Of a stretch of DNA of 28,652 nt, positions 1 through 7,327 are shown in pieces. The position numbers were made by a program, and so were the translations under genes. Where the stretch lies: positions 1 through 28,652 of the forward strand of contig JAWLEN010000024.1 of assembly GCA_041686095.1 (NCBI GenBank), read 5' to 3'. Below the pieces are notes generated by a model. The model had not been told where the DNA came from and made no database searches. It saw nothing but the letters and a program-made list of their open reading frames with translations. Every line of letters begins with the position of its first letter. Position 1 is the stretch's first letter. This stretch comes from WJMT01 sp041686095. Its GTDB lineage: Bacteria > Acidobacteriota > Aminicenantia > Aminicenantales > Aminicenantaceae.

Positions 1-31
1 AGAAAGATTCAAAAATCATGTTGAAAAAATC

Positions 32-60
32 TTGCATATCAATGAAAAGAAAATGATAAT
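32..60 (+). promoter_or_regulatory. Possible sigma-70-type promoter of the stress protein gene
   Basis: TTGCAT at 32-37 and GATAAT at 55-60 are separated by exactly 17 bp and lie about 50 bp before the start codon at 112. The -10 box matches five of six consensus positions, the -35 only three. In AT-rich DNA such matches also arise by chance. Confidence 0.35.
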
Positions 61-111
61 AAATACATCGCTGTATATTACAAATAATTCAGGATGATAG
101 AAGGAGGTAAA

Positions 112-990
112 ATGGCAGAATTCATTAAAAAAATTCTTTGGCCCACTGATTTTTCTGATGAAGCCCAGGATGCGCTTCTTTATGCGGATGCCTTTGCCAG
201 AGCTTTTAAAGCCAAAATCACTGCGCTTCATGTGGTTCCGGATGTTTCCCCTGCCCTTTATGAGGCGGCAGATGTGATCAAAGGTGAGATCGCTGAAAGG
301 GTATCAGTAGTCAAGGACAAAAGAAAGAAGCAAATGGAAAAAATCGGAAAATCCCAAAACATGACCTTTAAGACTCTCATTAAAGAAGGCAACGCAGCCA
401 AGAAAATCGTTGAGACAGCAGAAGAAGAAAAAGCAGACCTGATCGTTCTGGGAAAAAGAGGATTATCCGCTATTGAAAAACTTTTTATTGGAAGTGTGGC
501 CAATCAGGTCCTCCGGAATTCTTCCGTACCTCTGCTGCTGACCAAAAAAGATCAGGGCAAGCCCCGTTTTACAAAAATTGTCGTTCCCACAGATTTCTCG
601 GAAATGGAAGAGAAAGAAAGAGATTATGCCTGGAAACTGGCTAAAAACTTTGATTCCCATCTGTTCCTTCTCCATGTTCTTGAGCTGCATGACTATAAAT
701 TTCCGCCCCGGGTCCTGGATGAAATGTTCGACAGTGTCAAAAAAAAGCTCAGACAAAGAAAAAAAAGAGAGAAAGAAGACATCAATGTGTATGAAGACGT
801 GACTCATTCTGTTAATGCAGCCCTGGGGATTACGGATTACGCGGATGAGAAAAAAGCAGACATGATTGTGATGTCCACCTATGTCCACAGCAAATGGGAA
901 CGGTTCTTTTTGGGAAGCACAACTGAAAAGGTCATCAGCTACTCCTCTATTCCAGTGCTTGCCATACCCCCTTCCTTTTGGGAGAAATAA
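112..990 (+). CDS. Tandem universal stress protein (two UspA domains)
   Basis: Soluble cytoplasmic protein of 292 residues with two UspA domains in tandem, roughly residues 3-145 and 153-292. Each begins with the family's typical strand-and-PTDFS pattern (WPTDFSDEA, VVPTDFSEM). The first domain keeps the nucleotide-binding pattern G-x2-G-x9-G-S (GKRGLSAIEKLFIGS); the second keeps only the last part (FFLGST), so it probably does not bind ATP in the same way. Family members bind ATP and support survival under stress; the ligand and target here are unknown. An upstream in-frame ATG at 94 exists, but AAGGAGGT at 101-108 sits just before the ATG at 112, so 112 is preferred. The gene stands alone and converges on the VWA gene. 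Confidence 0.9.
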   Translation: MAEFIKKILWPTDFSDEAQDALLYADAFARAFKAKITALHVVPDVSPALYEAADVIKGEIAERVSVVKDKRKKQMEKIGKSQNMTFKTLIKEGNAAKKIVETAEEEKADLIVLGKRGLSAIEKLFIGSVANQVLRNSSVPLLLTKKDQGKPRFTKIVVPTDFSEMEEKERDYAWKLAKNFDSHLFLLHVLELHDYKFPPRVLDEMFDSVKKKLRQRKKREKEDINVYEDVTHSVNAALGITDYADEKKADMIVMSTYVHSKWERFFLGSTTEKVISYSSIPVLAIPPSFWEK

Positions 991-1086
991 AAAGGGAGTT
1001 TCCCGAATAACGGGGGAGCGAGATTCCTTAAACCGCGTCAGTCATTCATTCCAGAAATTAGGTAAACGGGTATGACGGTACTGTAT

Positions 1087-2994
1087 TTACTGGTTTTTGG
1101 TTTGGTGGAGGATCTGGCACATCTCGACCAGTTTGATGAACTCAGCCCGATAACCGTGGGTGTCTTTGCCTCTTCCTTCCTGAGCCAGTTTTAAGATGCT
1201 TTCAAAATCAGTACTACCCTTGAACTCAGAATCCCTGAGAAGCATGCCGAATTCAGCCACGGCTGCAGAAAATTTGAAATCATCAGAAGCTCTGTCCAAG
1301 GGAATATCCTCATCTATAATCGGCACTTGGATGAGTTTACTTTTATCTCCATCCGGTTCTTTATATCTCAATTTTACGGTCATGACCTCCGGACTCTTAA
1401 AGGCTTTGGGGTTGATTTTTACATCCTGATACTTGAGGTCCCCGATCTCAGCCACTTCTTCATCTGAGCCATAAAGAATCACTTCATAAAGAGCGGTCAC
1501 AGAATGGCCTGAACCCAGCTCCCCTGCATCCTTGGTGTCATCGGCAAAGTCCTCCTTATCCAGAATTCTGTTCTCATATCCGATCAGCCGGTACGCTTTG
1601 ACTTTAGCAGGATTGAACTCGATCTGAATCTTCACATCTTTAGCAATGGTGAACAGAGTTCCTGTCAAGTCAGACACAAAAACTTTTTTGGCTTCCAAAA
1701 TGTTGTCAATATAAAAGTAATTTCCGTTTCCTTTATCTGCCAGCTGTTCCATCCGGTTGTCCTTATAATTTCCCATGCCAAACCCCAGCACAGTGAGAAA
1801 AACACCTTTTTCCCTGTACTCTTCGATCATCCGCACCAGCTCTGAAGTGCTGCTCACGCCCACATTGAAATCACCGTCCGTGGCCAGGATCACCCGGTTG
1901 TTTCCGTTTGGAATAAAATTTTCCATGGTAGTCTTGTAAGCCAGCTTGATGCCCTCGCCTCCGGCTGTGGAACCTCCGGCTCGAAGCCGGTCCACAGCTT
2001 CAATGATCTCTGCCTTATTGGAAGCGGAAGTCGAAGGAAGGACCACACCCGCAGCTCCAGCATAAACCACAATGGAAACATTATCTTTTTGGTCTAACTC
2101 TTTAACCAGCAGTTTAAAAGCGGTCTGGAGTAAAGGAAGCTTGTTGGGAGTCCTCATGGAACCGCTCACGTCCAAAAGAAAAACCAGATTGCTGGGAGCC
2201 TGCTCCTCAGCTGTAAGCTCACGTCCCTGAAGCCCGATATGGATCAGCCTGTGGTTTTCACTCCAGGGGCAGGAGGACATTTCTGCTGTGATTGAAAAGG
2301 GTCTGTTCTTGTTTGGAAGCGGGTAATCATAGTCAAAATAATTGATCATCTCTTCAATACGCACGGCATCTTTTAAAGGAAATTGATTGCTCCGGATAAA
2401 ACGCCTCACATTGGCATAAGAAGCGGTATCCACATCAATGGAAAAAGTGGATAGAGGATTGTGGAGGGTGTTAAAAAACCGGTTTTCATAGATCCGGGAA
2501 TACTCTTCCGTATTATAGGGAGTGTAAACACCGGCAGGAAATTGAGCTGTTCTAGGGCTAGATAGAGGAGCTCTCTCAGCCACAACTCCGCCCACAACAC
2601 CTCCCACCACTCCTCCTAAGCCTTTTTCAGAATCCTTCAACATCAACGAATCCATTTTAAGCTGAATATTGATTTCCACTGTTTTCTCAGAGGAGACCGC
2701 GATCCCCTTTTTCTCATAAGGGGTAAATCCAGGGATCCCTGCATACAGGTCATAAGTCCCCGGAACGATGTTTTTAAAATAAAAAGATCCATTGACATCT
2801 GTGGTGGTGTTGTATTCTTTTCCAGTTTGCTGCTCCACGATCTTCACCATCACTCCGGGGATAGTGCTGCCCTGGGTATCTGTGACTTTTCCTTTGATCC
2901 CGGTCACTCCATTAGCCTGAAGAAACATCAGCGAGATCAAACTCAAAACCAACATTCCTAAAATCAAAACTTTTGAATAATTCTTGACTGACAT
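1087..2994 (-). CDS. VWA-domain protein with N-terminal carboxypeptidase-regulatory-like domain (YfbK-like)
   Basis: Secreted or envelope-anchored protein of about 635 residues. Numbered from the upstream ATG at 3000: signal-peptide-like segment at 8-31; carboxypeptidase-regulatory-like beta-sandwich about 33-115 (GVTGIKGKVTDTQGSTIPGV); a linker with three GGVV units at 129-140; the YfbK-type region before VWA about 165-265; VWA domain about 270-450; and a C-terminal region like DUF3520. The MIDAS metal site appears intact: DVSGS at 277-281, a Thr near 345 and ATDGD at 373-377. VWA proteins of this type mediate protein-protein contacts; partners are not visible here. Two in-frame ATGs lie six bases apart. 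The AAGGAG box directly abuts the first (3000) but is six bases before the second (2994), so the second is preferred. Confidence 0.88.
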   Translation of the reverse strand: MSVKNYSKVLILGMLVLSLISLMFLQANGVTGIKGKVTDTQGSTIPGVMVKIVEQQTGKEYNTTTDVNGSFYFKNIVPGTYDLYAGIPGFTPYEKKGIAVSSEKTVEINIQLKMDSLMLKDSEKGLGGVVGGVVGGVVAERAPLSSPRTAQFPAGVYTPYNTEEYSRIYENRFFNTLHNPLSTFSIDVDTASYANVRRFIRSNQFPLKDAVRIEEMINYFDYDYPLPNKNRPFSITAEMSSCPWSENHRLIHIGLQGRELTAEEQAPSNLVFLLDVSGSMRTPNKLPLLQTAFKLLVKELDQKDNVSIVVYAGAAGVVLPSTSASNKAEIIEAVDRLRAGGSTAGGEGIKLAYKTTMENFIPNGNNRVILATDGDFNVGVSSTSELVRMIEEYREKGVFLTVLGFGMGNYKDNRMEQLADKGNGNYFYIDNILEAKKVFVSDLTGTLFTIAKDVKIQIEFNPAKVKAYRLIGYENRILDKEDFADDTKDAGELGSGHSVTALYEVILYGSDEEVAEIGDLKYQDVKINPKAFKSPEVMTVKLRYKEPDGDKSKLIQVPIIDEDIPLDRASDDFKFSAAVAEFGMLLRDSEFKGSTDFESILKLAQEGRGKDTHGYRAEFIKLVEMCQILHQTKNQ

Positions 2995-3096
2995 TCTCAT
3001 CTCCTTGTGTCTGATTTGACCCGCTCTTTATTCATCCTTCTACCACAATATACAAACCAGGGGAACAAATATTCCATAAAAAAAGATAAGGGAAAG

Positions 3097-3453
3097 CTAA
3101 AATATCAAGGATTCGCTGGCTTGAGTTTTAACATAAACCATGATCATCCGACTCACGATATAAAAAAGAACACCAGCAATGGCAAACAAATACAAAGTCA
3201 AAAAAATCACACTAAACACTGACTGCTTCACTGACTCTGCCTTTAAAAAGAAAAGGTCAAACAAAGTTTTCCCAAAAAGGATAATCAAAATGGCAGTCCC
3301 ACCAGCAGAACGGAATATATATCTTTTGGCATTTTCCAAATCCAATGACCCAATGCCTAAAAGAGGAAAAAGCAGCCATGCCGCTATAATCCACATGGCA
3401 ATGACTATGATGAAACCAGTTTTATTCTTGATCAATCCAGTGTTTTCTTCCAT
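3097..3453 (-). CDS. Small membrane protein of unknown function
   Basis: Protein of 118 residues with three clear hydrophobic segments: about 14-34 (FIIVIAMWIIAAWLLFPLL), 52-70 (TAILIILFGKTLFDLFFL) and 80-105 (SVFSVIFLTLYLFAIAGVLF). No family was recognised. The frame also allows a GTG one codon upstream (3456). No Shine-Dalgarno sequence is visible, but a TATAAT on the minus strand (3466-3471) lies 12 bases before the ATG, so a leaderless or near-leaderless transcript is possible. It lies between the VWA and DUF4870 genes, on the same strand as both. Real expression is plausible because the membrane pattern is strong and the opposite frame (3179-3472) lacks comparable features. Confidence 0.6.
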   Translation of the reverse strand: MEENTGLIKNKTGFIIVIAMWIIAAWLLFPLLGIGSLDLENAKRYIFRSAGGTAILIILFGKTLFDLFFLKAESVKQSVFSVIFLTLYLFAIAGVLFYIVSRMIMVYVKTQASESLIF

Positions 3454-3514
3454 CACAGCATTTTCATTATAGGATAACCCATTATTTTTATACAGAGAAC
3501 CATTTTATGTTTAT

Positions 3515-3552
3515 TATCCTGCCCTATTCATAAAAAAATGGCGATGTTTTTA
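3515..3552 (+). repeat. Dispersed intergenic element, copy A
   Basis: About 38 bp that align with 26910-26949, sharing TATCCTG, ATTCATAA, GGCGAT and TTTTT in the same order with near-identical spacing. Both copies lie between genes. The second copy also has a matching 3' arm that makes it an inverted repeat; here that arm is degenerate (TTCAG near 3566-3570). Confidence 0.4.
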
Positions 3553-3703
3553 TTATTATTTAATTTTCAGCGCTGTGCAAATTTTTTCAAGAACAATGTC
3601 TTGAAAATTTTTCCTGTTTATGTTTTTTATTTTAATCGCTAATTTTGCGGCAAGCCGATATGAACTTCAGATATAGCTTGGGCTCGTTAAAGATGTAACA
3701 GGT

Positions 3704-4045
3704 TCAGGAGATGAATCTTATAGCAAGGGGATAGCGGTATTTCTCGCCGCTGTTGGCTTTGACCGCAGCCACAATCACAAACACAATGGTCAAAATACCG
3801 ATTCCTATCAACAGAAAAATCCCGATGACCACCAGTATGAGCAAAGCCGCGATAATGGCGTAGATAGTGATGGATATTTGGAAATTCAGACTCTCTTTAC
3901 CCTGGTCATCGACAAATTCAGATTCGTCCTTTTTGATAAGCCAGATTATCAATGGGCCGATAACATTGCCAAAAGGAATCACAAATCCGGCTAGTGCTGC
4001 CAGGTGGCAGAACATTCCCCAGTTTCTTTCTTGCTTTTGTTCCAT
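3704..4045 (-). CDS. DUF4870 family membrane protein
   Basis: Protein of 113 residues from the ATG at 4045. It has the DUF4870 layout: an N-terminal amphipathic stretch (NWGMFCHLAALAGFVIPFG), then NVIGPLIIWLIKKDES, a polar FVDDQGKESLNFQIS segment, and two long hydrophobic stretches ending in a YPLAIRFIS tail. Function of the family is unknown; members are small inner-membrane proteins. The ATG at 4045 is preceded by GGAAGGG (minus strand of 4052-4058) with a 6-base spacer, so the upstream TTG at 4060 is not needed. A candidate promoter (4076-4104, minus strand) with 17-bp spacing gives a short leader. Confidence 0.85.
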   Translation of the reverse strand: MEQKQERNWGMFCHLAALAGFVIPFGNVIGPLIIWLIKKDESEFVDDQGKESLNFQISITIYAIIAALLILVVIGIFLLIGIGILTIVFVIVAAVKANSGEKYRYPLAIRFIS

Positions 4046-4075
4046 TTTTTTCCCTTCCAAAATTATTTCTCAAAT

Positions 4076-4104
4076 TTTATACCATAATTCAAGATAACAG
4101 TAAA
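4076..4104 (-). promoter_or_regulatory. Outward promoter of the DUF4870 gene, -35 inside the repeat arm
   Basis: On the minus strand, TTTACT (4104-4099), 17 bp, then TATAAA (4081-4076) preceded by TG one base upstream, an extended -10. The predicted start of transcription is about 25 bases before the ATG at 4045. The -35 box lies at the outer tip of the left arm of the long inverted repeat. Confidence 0.5.
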
Positions 4105-4368
4105 TATCTTTATTCCCAAGGAAGCATTTCCAAAACCGTGATACAGGTGATATATAATGTTTATTAAGGGGAGAGGGCAAGGGATGAGGAATCCCCTGTG
4201 AGGGCGGAGCGGGCATGGTTCCTCTTTAGAGGAGAGCGAAGCCCGAACCGGGAGAGAGATTCCACGCTGGGGAATCGAGCGGGTGATGAATCCCTTGCCC
4301 TTCCCCTTATATATCAAATAAACTCTATCACGGTTTCGGAAATGCTTACGTCTCCGGAATAAAAATTT
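4102..4368. repeat. Composite inverted repeat enclosing 140-bp repeat copy 1
   Basis: The arms 4102-4143 and 4326-4368 are inverted copies of each other. The inner 22 bases (4122-4143 against 4326-4347, TATCACGGTTT(T/C)GGAAATGCTT) match at 21 positions, and the outer parts (GGAATAAA, ATTTAC) match with small gaps. The 140-bp repeat sits between them. Each arm ends in a TTTAC sequence that forms the -35 of an outward promoter. There is no transposase. A related single arm occurs at 28061-28096. Confidence 0.65.
4166..4308 (-). repeat. 140-bp intergenic palindromic repeat, copy 1
   Basis: One of four copies (others at 7050, 9240 and 19587). Strand is given for the orientation in which the core begins GGATTCGTCACCCG or its variant. 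Outer arms 4166-4184 and 4291-4308 pair with one bulged A; within them GGGCAAGGGA pairs perfectly with TCCCTTGCCC. Internal hairpins are GATTCC/GGAATC, CCCG-GTT-CGGG and CCTCT-AA-AGAGG. Unlike the other copies it lies between two divergent genes, reading in the same direction as the DUF4870 gene downstream. Confidence 0.85.
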
Positions 4369-4394
4369 ACATCACGATTCACAACCAGTATAAT
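4366..4394 (+). promoter_or_regulatory. Outward promoter of the S9 peptidase gene, -35 inside the repeat arm
   Basis: TTTACA at 4366-4371, a 17-bp spacer, and a perfect TATAAT at 4389-4394, about 68 bp before the TTG start at 4462. Eleven of twelve consensus positions match. The -35 begins within the right arm of the composite inverted repeat. Confidence 0.6.
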
Positions 4395-4461
4395 TCTTTT
4401 TTCATGAGACATTAAAAATGCAGTCCCTTATTCAAATCATTTTTTATTACGGAGGAAAAAA

Positions 4462-6996
4462 TTGAAAAGAAAAGCAGTCTGTTTATTTTTTATTATTTCA
4501 CTCTTGGTCCCTTTTTCTTCATCCGCCTTTTCTAATGAAAATAAAGTCATTAAAAAAGCCAATTATGAACTGGCAGCCAGATTCTCACCAGCCAAACTCA
4601 AAAAAATGGTGTTCAATACATCTGTGGATCCCCACTGGCTGAAACACAGCGACCGATTCTGGTACACCTTTGAGACAAGTGAAGGAAAATCCTTTTATAT
4701 CGCTGACCCTGAGAAAAAAACCAAAAAGTTCCTTTTTGACAATGTGAAAATGGCTGCCATGCTCACAGAAATCACCAAGGATCCTTATGACGCCAAACAT
4801 CTTCCCATTAAAGAAATCGAATTCGTAAAAAAAGACAGCGCCATTCGTTTTGAAGTCCAAAGTTCCCAAGAAGAAGAAGAGAAAGAAAAAGACCAGGAGA
4901 TGGAAAAAGAAAAAATGCAGCAGCAGGAAAAAGAGGAAGAAAAAGAAGAAAAACCAAAGAAAAAAATGTTTTACTTTGAATATGACCTTTCAACCGGAAA
5001 ACTGACCCTGCTTGAAGAATATGAAGAACCTCCTGAGAAACCGGACTGGGCTAATATTTCTCCGGACGGAGAAAAAATCGTGTTTGCCCGGCATCACAAT
5101 CTCTATTGGATGGACAAAGAAAACTATGAAAAATACCTCGAAGACAAAAAAGCCAAAGACATTGAAGAGCACCAACTGACAGAGGATGGAGAAGAAGATT
5201 ACAGCTATGCCCGGGGAGAACGAGGTGAAACCAATGTGGAGAAAGAAAAAAACAAAGACAAGCGCAAACCGGTCAGAATCACATGGTCTCGAGATTCAAA
5301 AAAGTTAGCCATGATCCGTACCGACAACCGCGAGGTCAAAGACCTGTGGGTGATCAATTCCATCGCCAGACCCCGACCCACTTTGGAGACCTATAAATAC
5401 CACATGCCCGGTGAAGAAGAGGCTCCTCAGTATGATGTGCTGATATTCGATCTCAAAAAAACAGAGAAAATCCAGGTCCAAGATGACCGATTTGAAGACC
5501 AATCCGTGTCAATACTCACAGCCCCCAGAAAAGAAAAAAACAGAGATGATAAAAACAGGCCTGCTTTATGGTTGGCTGAAACATCGGATAAATTATACTT
5601 CACCCGAACCAGCCGCGACCTTCATAAAATAGACATCTGTGTGGCTGACGCTGCCACTGGAGAAGTCCAAGTGCTTATCGAAGAGCGGCTCAACACCTAT
5701 GTCGAAACCAGGAATTTGGGATTAATCAACAACGGGGAAGAGCTCATCCACTGGTCAGAGAGAACTGGCTGGGCTCATTTCTATCTTTATGATGGGAAAG
5801 GCAATCTGAAAAACCAAATTACTTCCGGTCCTTATCACTGTGACAGCATTGAAGGTATAGACGAGAAGAACAGAGTGCTTTACTTCACGGCCAATGCAAG
5901 GGAAAAAGGAGAAGATCCTTACTACACTCATCTCTACCGGGTTAATTTTGACGGCACTGGATTGGAACTTCTGAATCCAGGAAACTTCAACCACTATTCC
6001 AGGATGTGCGATTCAAACCGATTCTTTGTGGACAATTACTCAAGAGTGGACACCACACCTCAATCCGCTGTTTTGGACAACAAAGGAAACAAGCTCATGG
6101 ACGTTGAGGCCGCTGACCTTTCTCTTCTTAAGGAAGCAGGTTATCAATTTCCTGAAACCTTTAAGGTCAAAGCTGCGGACAGCATCACTGACCTTTACGG
6201 CGTGATGTACAAACCATTTGATTTTGATGAAACCAAAAAATACCCTATCATCGCCTATGTTTATCCAGGTCCCCAGACTGAATCTGTGCCCAAATCATTC
6301 TCAACAGGCAGGGGAAACATGAGCCTGGCTCAATTTGGATTCGTGGTGATCTGTGTGGGAAACCGGGGAGGACATCCGGGCCGGTCCAAATGGTACCACA
6401 ATTACGGTTATGGAAATCTGCGGGACTATGGATTGGCTGATAAAAAGTTTGCCATTGAACAGCTTGCTGCCCGGCATCCTTATATTGATATAGACAAAGT
6501 CGGGATCTACGGACATTCAGGAGGAGGCTTTATGTCTACGGCAGCCATGCTGGTTTATCCGGACTTTTTCAAAGCGGCTGTTTCTTCTTCCGGTAACCAT
6601 GAAAATAATATTTATAACCGGTGGTGGAGTGAAAAACACCATGGAGTGAAAGAGGTGAAAAATGAAGAGGGAGAAGTGACCTTTGAATACGATATAGACA
6701 AAAATTCAGAAATCGCTGAAAATCTTAAAGGACATCTTCTTATAACCACGGGAGATATTGACAACAATGTCCACCCTGCCAACACCATCACCCTGGCTCA
6801 CGCTCTGATCAAAGCTAACAAACGATTCGACTTCTTCATCTTTCCCGGTCAAAGACACGGTTACGGGGATATGAGCGACTACTGGTTCTGGCTCAGAGCC
6901 GATTACTTCTGCAAACATTTGATCGGAGATTTCTCCCAGAATGTGGACATGCTCTACCTCCAAAAGGATGAACCCCAAAACCAAGATAATAAATAA
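4462..6996 (+). CDS. S9 family serine peptidase (dipeptidyl-peptidase IV-like), secreted
   Basis: Exported serine peptidase of 844 residues that would remove dipeptides or small peptides from the N-termini of substrates outside the cytoplasm. A signal peptide covers about residues 1-23. The N-terminal two-thirds is a beta-propeller of DPP-IV type (repeated SPDGEKIVFAR and WSRDSKKLAMIR-like strands); the alpha/beta-hydrolase domain covers about 600-830. The catalytic triad is readable: Ser686 in GHSGG, Asp767 in DIDNNVH, His799 in GQRHG. An unusual insert of almost only Glu, Lys and Gln occupies about 133-169. Translation starts at TTG 4462, with GGAGG at 4451-4455 and a 6-base spacer. It is monocistronic, driven by the promoter at 4366-4394, and followed after 53 bp by repeat copy 2. 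Confidence 0.93.
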   Translation: MKRKAVCLFFIISLLVPFSSSAFSNENKVIKKANYELAARFSPAKLKKMVFNTSVDPHWLKHSDRFWYTFETSEGKSFYIADPEKKTKKFLFDNVKMAAMLTEITKDPYDAKHLPIKEIEFVKKDSAIRFEVQSSQEEEEKEKDQEMEKEKMQQQEKEEEKEEKPKKKMFYFEYDLSTGKLTLLEEYEEPPEKPDWANISPDGEKIVFARHHNLYWMDKENYEKYLEDKKAKDIEEHQLTEDGEEDYSYARGERGETNVEKEKNKDKRKPVRITWSRDSKKLAMIRTDNREVKDLWVINSIARPRPTLETYKYHMPGEEEAPQYDVLIFDLKKTEKIQVQDDRFEDQSVSILTAPRKEKNRDDKNRPALWLAETSDKLYFTRTSRDLHKIDICVADAATGEVQVLIEERLNTYVETRNLGLINNGEELIHWSERTGWAHFYLYDGKGNLKNQITSGPYHCDSIEGIDEKNRVLYFTANAREKGEDPYYTHLYRVNFDGTGLELLNPGNFNHYSRMCDSNRFFVDNYSRVDTTPQSAVLDNKGNKLMDVEAADLSLLKEAGYQFPETFKVKAADSITDLYGVMYKPFDFDETKKYPIIAYVYPGPQTESVPKSFSTGRGNMSLAQFGFVVICVGNRGGHPGRSKWYHNYGYGNLRDYGLADKKFAIEQLAARHPYIDIDKVGIYGHSGGGFMSTAAMLVYPDFFKAAVSSSGNHENNIYNRWWSEKHHGVKEVKNEEGEVTFEYDIDKNSEIAENLKGHLLITTGDIDNNVHPANTITLAHALIKANKRFDFFIFPGQRHGYGDMSDYWFWLRADYFCKHLIGDFSQNVDMLYLQKDEPQNQDNK

Positions 6997-7049
6997 AAAC
7001 AAAATAAAAAATCTGAGAGAATGGCTTGCGCTCCCTAACGTTCTTAGGA

Positions 7050-7188
7050 GGGAAAGGGCAAGGGATTCGTCACCCGTTCGATTCCCCAGCGTGGAATCTC
7101 TCTCCCGGTTCGGGCTTCGCTCTCCTCTAAAGAGGAACCATGCCCGCTCCGCCCTCACAGGGGATTCCTTATCCCATGCCCTTCTCCC
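7050..7188 (+). repeat. 140-bp intergenic palindromic repeat, copy 2
   Basis: Lies 53 bp after the stop codon of the S9 peptidase gene and reads in the same direction as that gene. Arms: GGGCAAGGGA (7056-7065) against TCCCATGCCC (7172-7181), one mismatch in ten. The internal core matches the other copies almost base for base. The rest of the 331-bp gap to the symporter gene is AT-rich with no recognised feature. Confidence 0.85.
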
Positions 7189-7327
7189 ATAACGAAGTCA
7201 CGGCTTGTAAATATCCCAGGATAACATTCACGAATTGGAAGGCTAAATCATCAAAGTCGCTTCAGCCATGCCCTCAGATTTTTATATAAACAAAAGTAAT
7301 AATTATTATCTTGGCAATAATAATAAG

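Noticed and set aside
991..1086. Possible fifth, decayed repeat copy (GGAGCGAGATTCC near 1015)
   Set aside because: Only about a dozen bases resemble the core, and neither arm nor the other hairpins are present.
3584..3607. Perfect 9-bp hairpin TTTTCAAGA/TCTTGAAAA as a terminator of the DUF4870 gene
   Set aside because: The stem is AT-rich and the T-run is on the plus side only, whereas the gene is on the minus strand. It may be a binding site instead.
4063..4317. Frames through repeat copies 1, 3 and 4 (4063-4317, 9184-9402, 19522-19746) encode the same peptide, beginning TRSIP(Q/R)RGISLPVRA
   Set aside because: The shared peptide follows from near-identical repeat DNA. Flanking codons are unrelated, starts lack ribosome binding sites, and the differences between copies do not favour silent positions.
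7302..7325. ATTATTAT/ATAATAAT hairpin as a terminator of the symporter gene
   Set aside because: Pure AT stem with no following T-run on the minus strand; low-complexity sequence gives such pairs by chance.
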